Under the pieces are notes generated by a model. The model was given only the letters and a program-made list of their open reading frames with translations. It did not search any database and was not told where the DNA came from. Of a stretch of 64,000 bases of DNA, positions 10,928 through 22,600 are shown piece by piece. Each line of letters begins with the position of its first letter. Position 1 is the stretch's first letter. Source of the stretch: Seminavis robusta (taxonomy: Eukaryota; Bacillariophyta; Bacillariophyceae; Naviculales; Naviculaceae); assembly GCA_903772945.1 (NCBI GenBank), contig CAICTM010000038.1, forward strand, positions 1-64,000, given 5' to 3'. The position numbers were made by a program, and so were the translations under genes.

Positions 10928-11575
10928 ATGACATCCCTTTACGTCTCCAAGGTCCAACCACGCGACGAGGACAAGGAAGTTTCCCTGTCGTCATTGCTAG
11001 CTGCTCATTGCAGTTCTAGTAAGACCAGAAGCAAACGTCCCATGGGCTCCAAGAGTTTGAATGACGCTCTATCGCCTCCACCCATGGCCGTATTATTGAA
11101 TGCGTCCCTTACGTCGCTATCCGCTCCTTTTGCCAACATTATCCTTGCCAACAATTCTAGTAGTAACAACAACTATGCCACTCGTTGCAAAGCCTTGAAG
11201 GAAAGTGTCAACAAACCCGTCAAGGATCATCGACGACGAAGACCATCCCTAGCGGAAGAAGACTTTGAAGAAATGGATGGCGACACTTCCACTTGCAACA
11301 CTAGTATTTTGACAGAAGACAAGTTCTCCATTAGTTGCAGTTTCAGATTGGACAACTCCATCTCGGACAGAGACTTGGAGAATCTGGACGAATTGGGAGT
11401 GTCTCTATCTCCAAATGCCAGTACCCGCAGCACGAAAACCGACGATAGTGAGCCTGAAGCTACATCCTCCCAGGAGAACAAAGTTGCCGCCTTTTTCCAC
11501 AATAGAGCTCAAACCTTTTCCCGCAACTTGGAAACCATTGGTCTCTTGTTGATGGGAAAGCGAGTTATGGTGTAG
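10928..11575 (+). CDS. unrecognised protein, family member B
   Basis: A single-exon frame of 215 residues with a clean ATG after ACC. Block 1, LLNASLTSLSAPFANIILAN (near residue 57), matches VDASLSSLSAPHVSIIHAN in member C. Block 2, CSFRLDNSISDRDLENLDEL-GVSL (about residue 137), matches A, C and D. Block 3 at the end, RAQTFSRNLETIGLLLMGKR, matches A and C. A basic patch (HRRRRPSL) lies mid-protein and could be a kinase target or nuclear signal. There is no signal peptide, membrane segment or catalytic motif. The compact size makes it the best reference for the family. Function unknown. Confidence 0.72.
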   Translation: MTSLYVSKVQPRDEDKEVSLSSLLAAHCSSSKTRSKRPMGSKSLNDALSPPPMAVLLNASLTSLSAPFANIILANNSSSNNNYATRCKALKESVNKPVKDHRRRRPSLAEEDFEEMDGDTSTCNTSILTEDKFSISCSFRLDNSISDRDLENLDELGVSLSPNASTRSTKTDDSEPEATSSQENKVAAFFHNRAQTFSRNLETIGLLLMGKRVMV

Positions 11576-12746
11576 CTGCAAAACAGCTACTACCAATGGG
11601 AGGGGAAAGACGGAGAGACACTCGAGGAGGACAACTAACTTTTCAAAACCAGCAAACAGAACAAACCATGCAGAACGGGCGACCACACACAACGGCCAAC
11701 CAAAAGCAGTCGCAGCAAAGGAAGAACCGGCACTTGTACCACCCACTTTACGTGGACATTGCTGGTTGGTAACCAAAAGAATCCCTTTGCTGCCTACGCT
11801 AGCTAGGTGGTACTGTGTCAGCTCGCACCCCGACAAAGAAGCACTGAACGATTGAATCATTCAGTGCCAAGCCGCCAGAAAGAGAAACGATGTACGAACA
11901 ATCCTTGTTGCAACCACGTATCTGCCCAAGCAACGGCAAACACACCAACAACACTGGAAGAATCAGCATTGCACCACATACCATCCTATCCTCCCTCTTC
12001 CTTCCTCCTAGCACCTTCCTCTTCCATCTGTTCAAATAGATGGGAAGTGGGCATGAATGCTGATTAGAAGAACTAAAGGAATCCCTCTGTTGTTGTGTTG
12101 GCAGCGTTGTTTATCAGATACTAGCAGAATCAAAACTACAGACATCTTAGCAAGAAAGATTTGTACATGTCTAAACCATCCTGTAGCTAGCTAGATGTTC
12201 GGGGCGGTGACATGCACGAATCGTAGCCTTCGGCCAGTAAATGAACCATGCTATTTCACGCCACAAAGCCCGTGCAACATCGCCAGCATACACGCAATGC
12301 AATAAGGAAACCATGCAGCAGCATCCACTATCCATTTTGGGCAAGTTGTTACTTCGTGTCCAAGGAAATCATGTTGTTGGCGGGGACTGCCAAACGACTA
12401 TCTCGCTGAAGCGCCTTTTCAAAGCAGGTGTTTTGCCTCAACCAATCATTCACTTCTTTCATCCTTTCTAACTTAACTTTAGAAGGCCAAGGCGTTGTTT
12501 GCGCTCTTGATTGAATCATTAAATGTACTGTACCGGTATTTTATCTCTTCTTTACATACATACTATTCATACATCTATCTATTCTATCGATGTATCCTTG
12601 CGTTTCTTAACGAGCCAGCAGATTGGCTGTCTCAGCTCCAAGACGCAAAAGAGGGAATCTTTTGTTTCCCAACCACCATCCAGTGTCAATGATGGTTCTT
12701 CCTCTGTTGCCGCTTGGCTGCTATAGAAAGGAACGTCGGTATGATT
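11576..12746. other. spacer between family members B and C
   Basis: It is the 3' flank of both convergent genes B and C. Several overlapping short frames lack recognisable content, and I see no RNA gene or repeat. Confidence 0.5.
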
Positions 12747-12788
12747 TTATGCAATCTCTCGTTGTCCCGACAAGAGTTGTCCAATGGT

Positions 12789-13328
12789 TTACAGGTTGCG
12801 AGAGAACGTGCACAGTCGTTGGTATACAAAGCCCGCAAGGATAGGATCGCTTTCTCGTTGTTGTTTCCTGGAAACACTACTACTATGCCGGCGAACGTTG
12901 AGTGCTCTGTCCAAGGGCGCCAGGGAAACCCCAAGCTCATCCAAGTCATCCAAATCGTCAACGGTAATGGAGCAATTGGATTGAAAACTGCAGTCTCGGC
13001 CCACACGTGGTGATACGTGTGTGGCGGTGGTTGTGTAGTGCCAGGAAATGCAAAAGAACGGTTCCTCTTTTTCTGCTTTGTCAGACTCGTCAGAATCCGT
13101 GGGAAGAAAGTTGGCTCCTTTCGGAATGAACTCTTGAATGCGACTGTCGTGGCAGCTCATCAGTGAAGGACCACGGAATCGAGAGTTGGCATGGATGATC
13201 GAGACATGAGGAGCCGACAATGACGAAAGAGATGCATCGACAGATTCGAAAGATGAAAATTGATCATCGTTGATGTCTCCCAAAGACAAGGATCGACGTG
13301 CGTGGTTCTTGAAGTATAGGTTGGACAT
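12789..13328 (-). CDS. unrecognised protein, family member C, C-terminal motif cut by a stop
   Basis: A single minus-strand frame of 179 residues with ATG at 13328. It begins MSNLYFKNHARRSLSLGD and carries VDASLSSLSAPHVSIIHAN, then CSFQSNCSITVDDLDDLDEL-GVSL and a tail ending YQRLCTFSRNL. In A and B the tail continues ETIG-x-LLMG. Here the Glu codon is TAA (12789-12791), and the following codons in the same frame read TIGQLLSGQREIA before a second stop at 12747-12749. The last conserved block is therefore shortened by a GAA-to-TAA change. The gene may be a young pseudogene, a shortened functional variant, or this base may be a sequence error. Function unknown. Confidence 0.6.
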   Translation of the reverse strand: MSNLYFKNHARRSLSLGDINDDQFSSFESVDASLSSLSAPHVSIIHANSRFRGPSLMSCHDSRIQEFIPKGANFLPTDSDESDKAEKEEPFFCISWHYTTTATHVSPRVGRDCSFQSNCSITVDDLDDLDELGVSLAPLDRALNVRRHSSSVSRKQQRESDPILAGFVYQRLCTFSRNL

Positions 13329-13737
13329 GAACGATTTTTAGATTACTGAAGCTTTGATAATTGGGTTGCAAGATTTGTGCGATGAACTTTGAATGCCTGC
13401 AACACAGCAGCTCCAGCATCAAGAAGGGAGAGAAGTGTCTTGCATCTTCGATGCTTGGCCACTTTGTGGTGTTTTTGCTTTGCCGTTTGCTGCTTGGTGG
13501 CAATGCCAAGCATGAAGTGGGAACGCACCGTTACCGAATATGCCAGGTAGAACCTACAGTACGACTCAAGTACCATACCTGGTACTGATTATTAATATTA
13601 ATAGTAATAATTAGTATGACTGATTGGGGTCATATTGATTTAATAGGTCCCTCTGCATGATTTAATGGGCATTTCCTTTGTGCGAAAACACATCCCAAGA
13701 GATCCTGGCCGAGTGCAGTTGAGCCTCTGGTGCCCAC

Positions 13738-14001
13738 ATGCTAACATGTACGAGTGTACCGGTACGAGTGGGTCGAGTAGGGGTTCAGGTGAGGCCCGGA
13801 GTGAATCCTACCGGTAGTGTTGGCGCTGGAGTGGATCTAGCTAGGAGTTGTGCCTGGATTCGATTCGATCCTGATGTTGGACCTGGAGTGGGTCGAGGTT
13901 TTAGTAAAGTTGCAGAGCGTGGGGTGGATCCTGGTGTTGTGCCTAGAGTGGTCTGGGTTGTTGGTCCGCGTGTGGGGCCTGGAGTGGATCCTGGCGTCTA
14001 A
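13738..14001. repeat. degenerate minisatellite
   Basis: Short G-rich units recur with drift, centred on GTGGATCCTGG, GTTGTGCC and GAGTGG. In one frame this reads as Gly-Val-Asp-Pro-Gly-Val repeats, but there is no credible start or domain. Confidence 0.6.
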
Positions 14002-14524
14002 GCTGGACTAGGTGCTGATCTTTAGATCTTTGAATGAGTGTCGTCCAGAATGGGTCCATGAGAGGATTGTCCAGCATAGAGGGCATGCAGGCAGTTGGGT
14101 CCGGAACGTCCCGACATGGATCTTCTATAGAGAAAGGCTACGTATTTATATTTTGATAAGATGTATATCATGTATCTGAAATAGCGGTATGTATCTTCAT
14201 GTAGTCATGAATTGCATCCCCGCACACTCTCTCCGCAGCAAGGTCTCCTCCGCTTCACGCCACCCACGGTATTGACACCCATCAAATGCCCAGCTCAACC
14301 ACTAGGCAGAAAAGCCGCCATCGAGTCATTGTATCAGGGGACAGACCTGGCCAAAACAACAACACACGAAGGGATTCATTTTGTTTCCAATCAACTTTGT
14401 CCAATACGCACGACACCGTCGCGCGTAGTGGTATCCCGCTGATTCTTCCTCCGTTGCTTTGTTGTCTTGCCGTTTCATCATCTCCACATTTTATTCCCCG
14501 AACGCGTTATTGGGTGTGTTCACG

Positions 14525-14880
14525 GAACGGCGGTAGGAGTCATCTCCCACGTATCCGCCGTTTCTGCTTTTGCTTCTCGTGATCACCCGTATCGCGCTTC
14601 TCGCTCCTTCGAACGGAATGAGCTGTCTCACGAAACGCCGGCAAGAGTTGCCTCCCATGTATCCGGTTGTTCCTTCGTGTCTCTCTCTCGAGGTCTGATG
14701 AACGGCGGCAGGTATATGCACACCTGCGTTTCTGGCTGTCTCCGGTTTCAACGCCCAAGAAAAAGCCGGCAAGAGTTGCCTCCCATGTGCCCGGCTGTTC
14801 CTTCGCGTCTCTCGCGGTCTGATGGACGGCGGCAGCATGCGCACACCTGCGTTTCTTGCTGCGTCCAGTTTCAACGCCCA
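14525..14880. repeat. tandem repeat, 128-bp period
   Basis: Two long copies begin GCCGGCAAGAGTTGCC at 14637 and 14765. They share GCACACCTGCGTTTC and TTTCAACGCCCA and run to 14757 and 14880. A shorter, diverged copy starts near 14525. Copies differ by point changes and small gaps. Confidence 0.75.
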
Positions 14881-15266
14881 CTGCTATTGGTACGGTTGGT
14901 CTTGTTGCTCCAATCTCCTTCCCAAATTGTACTTTCCTTGTCGCTGGAGGTACCTATAGAAAGGGTCCGAATCTGTCGTCATGGTTTGTTTGCAAGATCC
15001 ATCCGTGACGGGCGGTAGCTTCTAACTGTGCGTGTCGGATGCTGAGATGCACCAACGTCGGCTCGTCGTCCCAGACGAAACACTACAAGATTCAGTCTTT
15101 TTTCATCTTCGATCTTGCGTGTCCGCGTCGACAGCCGAGTTCTCCTTCGTGAGGATTGATTCAATCCTCCAATTTCCATCTTATCCAAAGCACTCCGAAC
15201 GACGGGGGAAACGAAACCTCACTTGGATATATGTTTCCGTGGGATCACCTCTCGCCCTCTTTCTTT

Positions 15267-17000
15267 TTACTTTCGGCCAAAACCTCCACCACCCCACAAG
15301 TAGGTTGCCAAGGAACGTTCTTCTTGTGTGTACCGCCGCGACCTTTCCTGCATTCTCAATTCTTCGGAATCTTCATTCAGATCTTCATCGATAATATCCA
15401 AGACTTCCCGTTGATTGGTGACCAGTTCGGCAACAACGTTAATGTTGGTGGCGAATGTTTTCTGTCTCTGTTCGACGAAGTTTCCGAGGAAACTGAGATT
15501 GTTGGAAAACGTGCGAAACATGCTCGTTTGTTCTGGTTCGGGTTCTTCGGGTATGGCATCCTTCTTGGGGCATGTAACACGATGATGATTGGCAGTGAAT
15601 CCCGGTGGGAATCGTCGTTGTTGTTGGTGTGTGGCGGATCGGTTGGTCGATCGACTGGAGTAGGTCGTGACAGTGTGGTCATCATGATTGCCCGCCACTG
15701 AGTAGTGATCGATAATGCTGATATCGAGATTGGAGAGATTTCCCAAACTTTCGGGACTGATCGATTCGGGTGGCTTGAAGGTATGCCGCGATTGAAAGGA
15801 CGAGGTGGTCGATACGGATTGATCATCGTCATGCCCTCCTCCTCGATGGTTGTGACTATCCAACATGGCGCCCAGTTTTCCCCTGTCACTTGTGGTTCGT
15901 TTGACGAGTTCCGTTGCGACGGCAGGCCCGGTAGTGTGACGTGAGTTGTGGCTGACCAAGCTGGCATCGGCCATGTCTGCGGTTCCAGTTCCGGTGGAAT
16001 GACTAAAGTCAATTTTGAGTCTGGATTCCGATTTTGCCCGTTTGGGTGCCTGACGAAGAGTGGGCCGTTTGGGTGCACAGGCATTCTTGTTGAAGCTTTT
16101 GAGCGATGCATTGCTGCTGCCTGTGGGTCTTCGGTTTCTGTTGGGACTGAGTTGTCCTTGTAGCTGTAAGCGGGGATTGGAAATGGATTTGGCCATTTGT
16201 GGACGTCTTGGTGGTGCTGCTACGGCAGATCCAGGTCCTTTGGTCTTTTGCTGGTCACTCGTCGCCGTGCTGTGATTGCTGCCATTTTGATAGTTTTTGG
16301 TAGCTGAAGTGCTGTTACTAGTTTGACTCATGTCAGCATTAGACGTGTCCCTTACCAAAAGTCCCCGGTCCTTACTGTCGGTGCCTTGTATCAGTCCATG
16401 ACAGGAATGATTACGAATGCTTTCATCCGTGCTGGATTGGTCTTCTTTGTCTTGACTACTAGAATCACTGTCGTCATCCTGATCGTCATCGTCGTCATCA
16501 TCACTATCACTGAGCAAACTAGCATTGCTAATTCTCTTTTCCTTGATGGTGATGATTCTTGCAGTCTCTTCGTGCTCATTGTCATGGCAGCTGCCTGCCA
16601 GTGTGGTATCCATGGTGAGCAGAGAACTTCCAGTTCTATCTGGTTTTTCTTCCATAAGATCTGCTTCTTCGTCCATAAGCTCTACTTCTTCATGCTCGTC
16701 TTCCGGTAACAGATCAATGTCTATCATAGCATCAGCTGCGTTTGCGTGAGTGTTGAGATTGACATCCTGCAGGTCCATGGCGGAATTCGTCTTGTGGCTG
16801 CTACCAGTCCAAGTACCGGTACTGTCAGAGACTGGTGGACTGCTGATATGATGATGGCTGCTACTACTAGACAAGGAGAGCTCCTCTGTGGCTTCAGTGC
16901 TGGTACTCGCACTTGCGATGATGCTTCCAATTGCCTTCTTGCCAGCAGCCGTAGCGGTAGCGTCTTGAGACTTGGACTCTTCAAGGATTGGACGGGACAT
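15267..17000 (-). CDS. unrecognised acidic/Ser-rich protein, family member D (diverged)
   Basis: An uninterrupted minus-strand frame of 577 residues starting MSRPILEESK at 17000. The N-terminal half is acidic and low-complexity (runs such as DSDDDDDDDQDDD). The middle is basic and Ser/Arg/Pro-rich (about residues 255-345, PKRPTLRQAPKRAKSE). A block RHTFKPPESISPESLGNLSN-LDISI near residue 405 aligns with the CSF-x(4)-SI block of A-C. The C-terminal FVEQRQKTFATNINVVAELV aligns with their RxxTFSRN tail. Only these two blocks are shared, so membership is an inference from motif order and spacing. No signal peptide or membrane segment; the charge pattern suits a nuclear or cytoplasmic scaffold. 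It ends in a Gly-rich GGGGFGRK. Confidence 0.65.
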   Translation of the reverse strand: MSRPILEESKSQDATATAAGKKAIGSIIASASTSTEATEELSLSSSSSHHHISSPPVSDSTGTWTGSSHKTNSAMDLQDVNLNTHANAADAMIDIDLLPEDEHEEVELMDEEADLMEEKPDRTGSSLLTMDTTLAGSCHDNEHEETARIITIKEKRISNASLLSDSDDDDDDDQDDDSDSSSQDKEDQSSTDESIRNHSCHGLIQGTDSKDRGLLVRDTSNADMSQTSNSTSATKNYQNGSNHSTATSDQQKTKGPGSAVAAPPRRPQMAKSISNPRLQLQGQLSPNRNRRPTGSSNASLKSFNKNACAPKRPTLRQAPKRAKSESRLKIDFSHSTGTGTADMADASLVSHNSRHTTGPAVATELVKRTTSDRGKLGAMLDSHNHRGGGHDDDQSVSTTSSFQSRHTFKPPESISPESLGNLSNLDISIIDHYSVAGNHDDHTVTTYSSRSTNRSATHQQQRRFPPGFTANHHRVTCPKKDAIPEEPEPEQTSMFRTFSNNLSFLGNFVEQRQKTFATNINVVAELVTNQREVLDIIDEDLNEDSEELRMQERSRRYTQEERSLATYLWGGGGFGRK

Positions 17001-19669
17001 TAGCTTACACTACCGGTAGTAGCAAGCCAAGGGTATACCGATACTAGCCCTTCTAAAATAGTATTCACGAGACTCTGTAAGTTATTTCAAGGGGTAGAAT
17101 GAATGGGGGTATACGGTGGATAACCGAGGTTAATGCCTGATCTGATGGGGGTATATACCCAAACCTAACTTGGCTGATCCAATCAGACTCACCTCTTATC
17201 TCTGCTACCGGTATACTCCTATCTGGTAGAGGGTACACGGCTCTTGCTATTGTATCAGTCAGAAGCTCGCGGGCTCAGGACACTGTTGGTCTTTAGTCTT
17301 CCCCGTGCCGCCGGTCGTGCTGGGTGCTACTGACGCTCCTTTTTCGATTGACAACGGATAATAGAGCGCCAAGCTAAAGTCACCTTGGGTATACCGTACT
17401 AGTAGTATTGCTCTTGTGCTGCTTCTGCACTTTTAGAATGCCTGCTTCTTGCATACAATCCACTATCAATAACATGCAACACAGGCAAGGGTCTTCGATT
17501 GGGCTTCGACTGCTTGACTGCTGCTTGCCTGCTGGTGAAGTGGAGGGAAGTGGAGCGATGATTTGGCAGCTCACTGTAGAAGATTTCTCCGGAGTGGCCG
17601 ATGCAACCGGTAGTGGCTGATGCAACCGGTAGGCTACTAGTACCTTCACGGCTACGGCTGTTTGTTGCGACCTGTACATGTACCTGGTACCGGTACATGT
17701 GTGATAGACAGCTACTACTACAGAAAGCCGGTATACTGATCTTGAGTCATGAGCAAAACCCTTTCAGAGAACGCACGACGTATTTACCAAAGATTAGTAT
17801 CGGAATGGTCCAGCAGAGTCTTCTGGAATACCAGTGAAGAGTGCACTAAGTGATTTCTCTAGCAAGAGTAAAACTCGAAATGAACGCCAATTGACAGTAC
17901 AAGATTGACGTTGCATGCAAGTAAACAAGACACTTTTGAAATTGACGAATGACGGACAATCGCTATGACCAGATTCTGCATTCACTCAGCGCCTTGTATA
18001 GAACAATCATACAGCTCATGTTTTACGTTTGTTCTCCATGACCCTCGTCAGACTTCAAAACAACCACCGAGATCCAAAAGAAACAAAAAGAACCACCTTT
18101 TTAGAATATTCAGCTCTGCAGGAGTCAGCTTTCATTACACCGATAGAACACGAGATAATCCTTATCTTCCCAGCCCCCTAGCGAGATGAGCGAAGTCTTG
18201 TTTGCATCATTATCTGCTACAGATACGGTCCATCAGTCTACTCAACTCTGTCGGTGAATCTCCAGGGTTGAAGACTGCAGCATACGAAAGCATTTCGGAT
18301 TGCTGAAATCAGGAGCAAGGTTAGGCTAATTTCAATCTCTGGTATTAATAGGCTGGGCCTAAACAGATGTCACTCTGGAGCCAGCCACCTTCCAGCCATT
18401 TGCCTTGGGGTTTCCGGGCCTCATTCCAGCTGCTGCCTCGTGGAAATCAAGCCTATGTTCTGCACGGTTTTCAACGCCCCGGCCTCTAGCATGGGGGGTG
18501 CTTGGGATGGAGGAATCTCTAGCTGACTGGCTAGCTAGCCACTGGCAGCCAGCCAGAGTGAAAGTCGCTCCTCAGCCTCGTCATCAACACACAACGTACA
18601 TCGCTGCGTGCGTCTGTGTTTCTTTACGTGGATCTACTATGCCATGATCGTAGTACTAGTAGCTGCAAAGGCTGTTCCGGCTACCGGGAATACCGTACTC
18701 TGATGTCCTTTCGCCTCCTATCCGAGTTAGTACCGGTACATGTACGTACAATGAGAATACACCGAGGAGCCACTCAGGTCGCTCAGGACCAGAAGCCAAC
18801 CAGAAGCCAAGAAGGCCAGTGGTTTGGCTGGAGGGTGGAAATTGCCTTAAGTTGTTCCATCGACTTGGATTGTTTGATCGACTCCAATAATGCCTCGTCG
18901 TGATACAGCTGTATGATACAGTACTAATACCTGCGTTTAGGTGTGCTCTTCAATGGTTCCCTCGACACGTACAAGGGCGTTCATTCAAGAAAGGTGTACC
19001 AATTTGCGTTAAATCTCAAAAGCCACAGATTAGCGGGCGGCATTGAAAGTGTTCCAGTGTTCCCCTCTCTTCTGTATTACACTCCAGTAGTTCTGTTTGT
19101 TCGATCGTGGCAGTTATGACTGAATCAAGCCATGCATGCCTCTCAATGTCGGAATTGGGAATCCAACTGATAACCCTCTCCCTTTCTTTTTTCTTTTCCC
19201 TCCCCCGCGCTGCTGCCTAACCCCCCCATAATCTCATTGTAAGCAAACAAGCAGCAAAAGATCTTTTTCACAACGTAGACTACATGTACTACGATGTAGT
19301 AAATGTAGTATGCAGCCGCATGCAACCGGTTAACCATCATAATAGTCCGTATTCTTTTTTACAGCCTGTAGATATCAAACTCCAGTACCGGTATCCCTCA
19401 CATCATAAATTAGTTGCCAAGGTGAAGGAAGCAATACTGTAGCACTACAAACTGATCTTCTTTGCTAGTTTGCTGTGTACAGTCAGCATCAGAGGGATCA
19501 AGGCCACGAGCTACTACAGTGTAGTACCGGTATATACCGTAATAGCCGATCATTAGAATTCGGTAGCCGCCTTTGGAAGCAACCATTTCTGAAGTTCTGC
19601 CTCGATCCTGCTACCCCACTAACTCTTTCTTCCTTTCTACCCTCTGCAAGTCCACAAGATAAGAGCAAG
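17001..19669. other. spacer, no gene seen
   Basis: Small palindromes occur (GGGTATATACCC near 17149, TACCGGTA words, GTACATGTAC near 18740). Short frames lack recognisable content. An in-frame extension upstream of the phosphodiesterase start (19475-19669) probably belongs to its leader. Confidence 0.5.
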
Positions 19670-22600
19670 ATGAGGAGCTCCTTTTTCGATTCCCTGCAAT
19701 GGAATGGCGATGATAGCGACGATAGCAGCACCAACTCCAATCATCAAACAGAAGAAGCACCAGAGGAGAAGGGCCAATTTTTCTCGGTGGAAAGCAATTC
19801 TGACCTTCCCGCCATTGAGGTCTTGGGAACGGCTGACGATAAAGATGATGATGGTGCCAACTCGAATACATGTAATCATAAGCACTGTGCAAGTTCTCAG
19901 GATGATTCTTGTTTGGACGCCTTCAAGAGACGAAGCACAGGTAGCCAAAGCCTTCGTCGCAGTGTCAGTGACTCGAACGAGAAACCTCCTGCAATACCTG
20001 CAACGGTTCAAACCAAGCGACATTCGCATTACATCCAGCCAACGAACGTAAAGCAGCTCGAAAAGAAGAACGAAGTCGTCAATACGGCGTCAGCATCGGG
20101 CAGACGATCGTCTGGAGCCACTAACAATAAGAGCGATTCCAGGCGACGCAACAATCGTCGAAGATCAAACAGACGCAGCATGTCTCCTCTTCGCCGTGCA
20201 TGGAGCTTCAAGAGCAGCAAACAATTCGATCCTCCGCTCAGGCGTACCAGCAGTGGTGACATCATTCAGGCTGTCGTAGGACCCGCCAGGGCAGCTGGAA
20301 AAATGGTGGTTCAGGGTGGTGTCATTGCGGGAAAGGGCATCTCCAAAGCATCCCACGCCGCCGTCGATACTGCTTTCGAGGCAGGACACAAAACCGCAAA
20401 TGCCGTCAAGGGAGCCGGGACAATGACTGCTCATGCCGTGGTCGATGCGTCTTATGCCGTCGCTGACGCGGGGGCCATGGTCGGAAACACCGTAGTCCAT
20501 GGCGGGAAAGTCATTGTGGATGGGACCACTCAAGTCGTGGTGGGAGGCTCCAAAGCCATTGTGGATGGTGGAAAAGTGATTGTGGACGGAACAGCTCAAG
20601 TCGTGGTGGGTGGCTCCAAGGCGATTGTGGACGGTGGAAAAGTGATTGTGGATGGGACTACGCAAGCTGTCCTGGGGGGTTCCAAGGCGCTTGTTGGAGG
20701 AACTACTCAAGTCATTGTGGGAACCACGAACGCTGTTGGGTACGGAGGAAAGGCCCTTGTGGAAGGAACTGCACAAGCTATTGTGGGGACTACGAACGTT
20801 GTTGGTTATGGAGGCAAGACAGTCTTCAACAGTACTAGAAGAGTCTACCGAAGCCTCAAGAATGCCACTGGATTGAAATCTTCTGCTGATGACAACAAGT
20901 CCAAATGGGAAGAAGGCTTGGACGTGATTGATTCTCTATTGGATCCAACGGGTGAGGTGTATCAAGTCATGACGCCCCAACAACGCAAGCAGTTGGCGGG
21001 AGTCAAAAAGCTGCTCCTCAATGCGCCCAGTGGCAAGAATAACAAGGATCAGCATATTCCTCTCGAATTGATCCGACTACACTCCGAACATCAAAGGATG
21101 GGTGCCAGTTTGGAGGATCCATCCTTGCGGTCGTCCGTCCAGTCTGCATATTCCTCCTCCTTGGGCTCAACTGGGCACCTCCGAACGGCTCCTCAAAGCA
21201 ACTATATTCTCCAGGAATTCGCGGGGATTAGGGACACTTCCAGGATTGTTCAAGAGTACGAGAACGATTCGGGCGAAGAGGAAAGAGTCGACATGGCCAC
21301 GGCGTCTACCACGGATAGTACAGCCTTTAGTGACCTTGACGGCTCTGTGGCCTCGACTACGCCTGAATACGTGTACGGTTCGCTACCACCACCACCCCCA
21401 AAACTGCTCGAACCTTCGGAGAAATACTACGTACCCCCCGAGTTCACTTGCTTGAGCCCTGCTGCACAGCTCCAAGTATTTGACATGCTCAAGTGGAATT
21501 CCCTCGGTCGCTGGGATTTTAATGTTTTTGAATTGAATAGGGTGACCGAGGGCAAACCACTCTTGTTTCTTGGTTGGGCTATCTTGGGAGCTCCGTATTC
21601 ACAGCACGCCATGACCTTGGAAATGGGAAGAGAGAGCGACCTGGAAAGCTTAGAGGGGTACAAATTCACCGACGAAATCCAGCTTCCACCAGAGAAACTC
21701 TGCAACTTCGTGCGCACCATAGAAGAAGACTACACGGCAACCAATCAATACCATAACGGTATTCACGGTGCAGACGTTTTGCAAACGTTGCATGCTCTAA
21801 TTCAATCTGCCACGAACGAAGAATTCATCAGGGACTGTCCAAAGATCAATCTCTTGTCCATCCTCCTGGCTGCGATTTGTCATGATGTTTGCCATCCTGG
21901 AACAACGAATGCCTTTCATGTTAAGTTGCATAGCGAGCTCGCTGTCCTCTACAACGACACTTCTGTGCTAGAGAATTGGCATGTCGCGCATTCCTTCTCT
22001 CGCATACTGGGGATTGATCTTCTTGGACCTAATGGAGTCCACACGGGACACGAGCTCGTCACGAAACACAACCTTCACCAGAATACAACCTCGGAAAACA
22101 ATATTCTGTGCAACGCCACCGGCGAGCAATTTAATGTCATCCGCAAACTCATGATTGACGCAATCTTGCATACTGACATGACGAATCACTTTCAGATGGT
22201 GAATGAAGCCCGGGGTATGCTCATTGAGCAGCAAGATGGTTCTCTCAAGAAGGAGGAACTCACCTGGCGCATGCTCATGTTCATGCTGCACATGGCCGAT
22301 ATTTCTGGCCAAGCCAAGGAGGAGCTCCTTTCCAAGCAATGGACGCAGCGATGCATGGACGAATTCTTTGCCCAAGGTGACGTGGAGAGAGACCTTGGGA
22401 TGCCGATTTCTCCGAATTGCGACCGCAACGTGGTCGGTATTGCGGACTCTCAAGTTGGGTTCATTCGCTTTGTGGTGGAACCAGCGTACGAAGTGTTGGG
22501 CGATTACATTCCGTTCGTAAGGGACGACGTGCTGCCCTTGGTGCATGACAACCTTCTGAGATATCTCGAACAGCAGGAAATGTTTCTTGAGGAGGAATCG

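Larger units (their letters stand above)
13329..15266. other. spacer rich in tandem repeats
   Basis: It contains a degenerate minisatellite (13738-14001) and a 128-bp tandem repeat (14525-14880). Long frames over these repeats on both strands come from the repeats themselves and do not look like genes. Confidence 0.55.

Noticed and set aside
13738-14001. Gly-Val-Asp-Pro repeat protein
   Set aside because: It is a translation of a degenerate minisatellite without a proper gene context.
14467-15018. A 183-codon frame and its minus-strand counterparts
   Set aside because: Their length comes from the 128-bp tandem repeat; both strands are open and neither has a domain.
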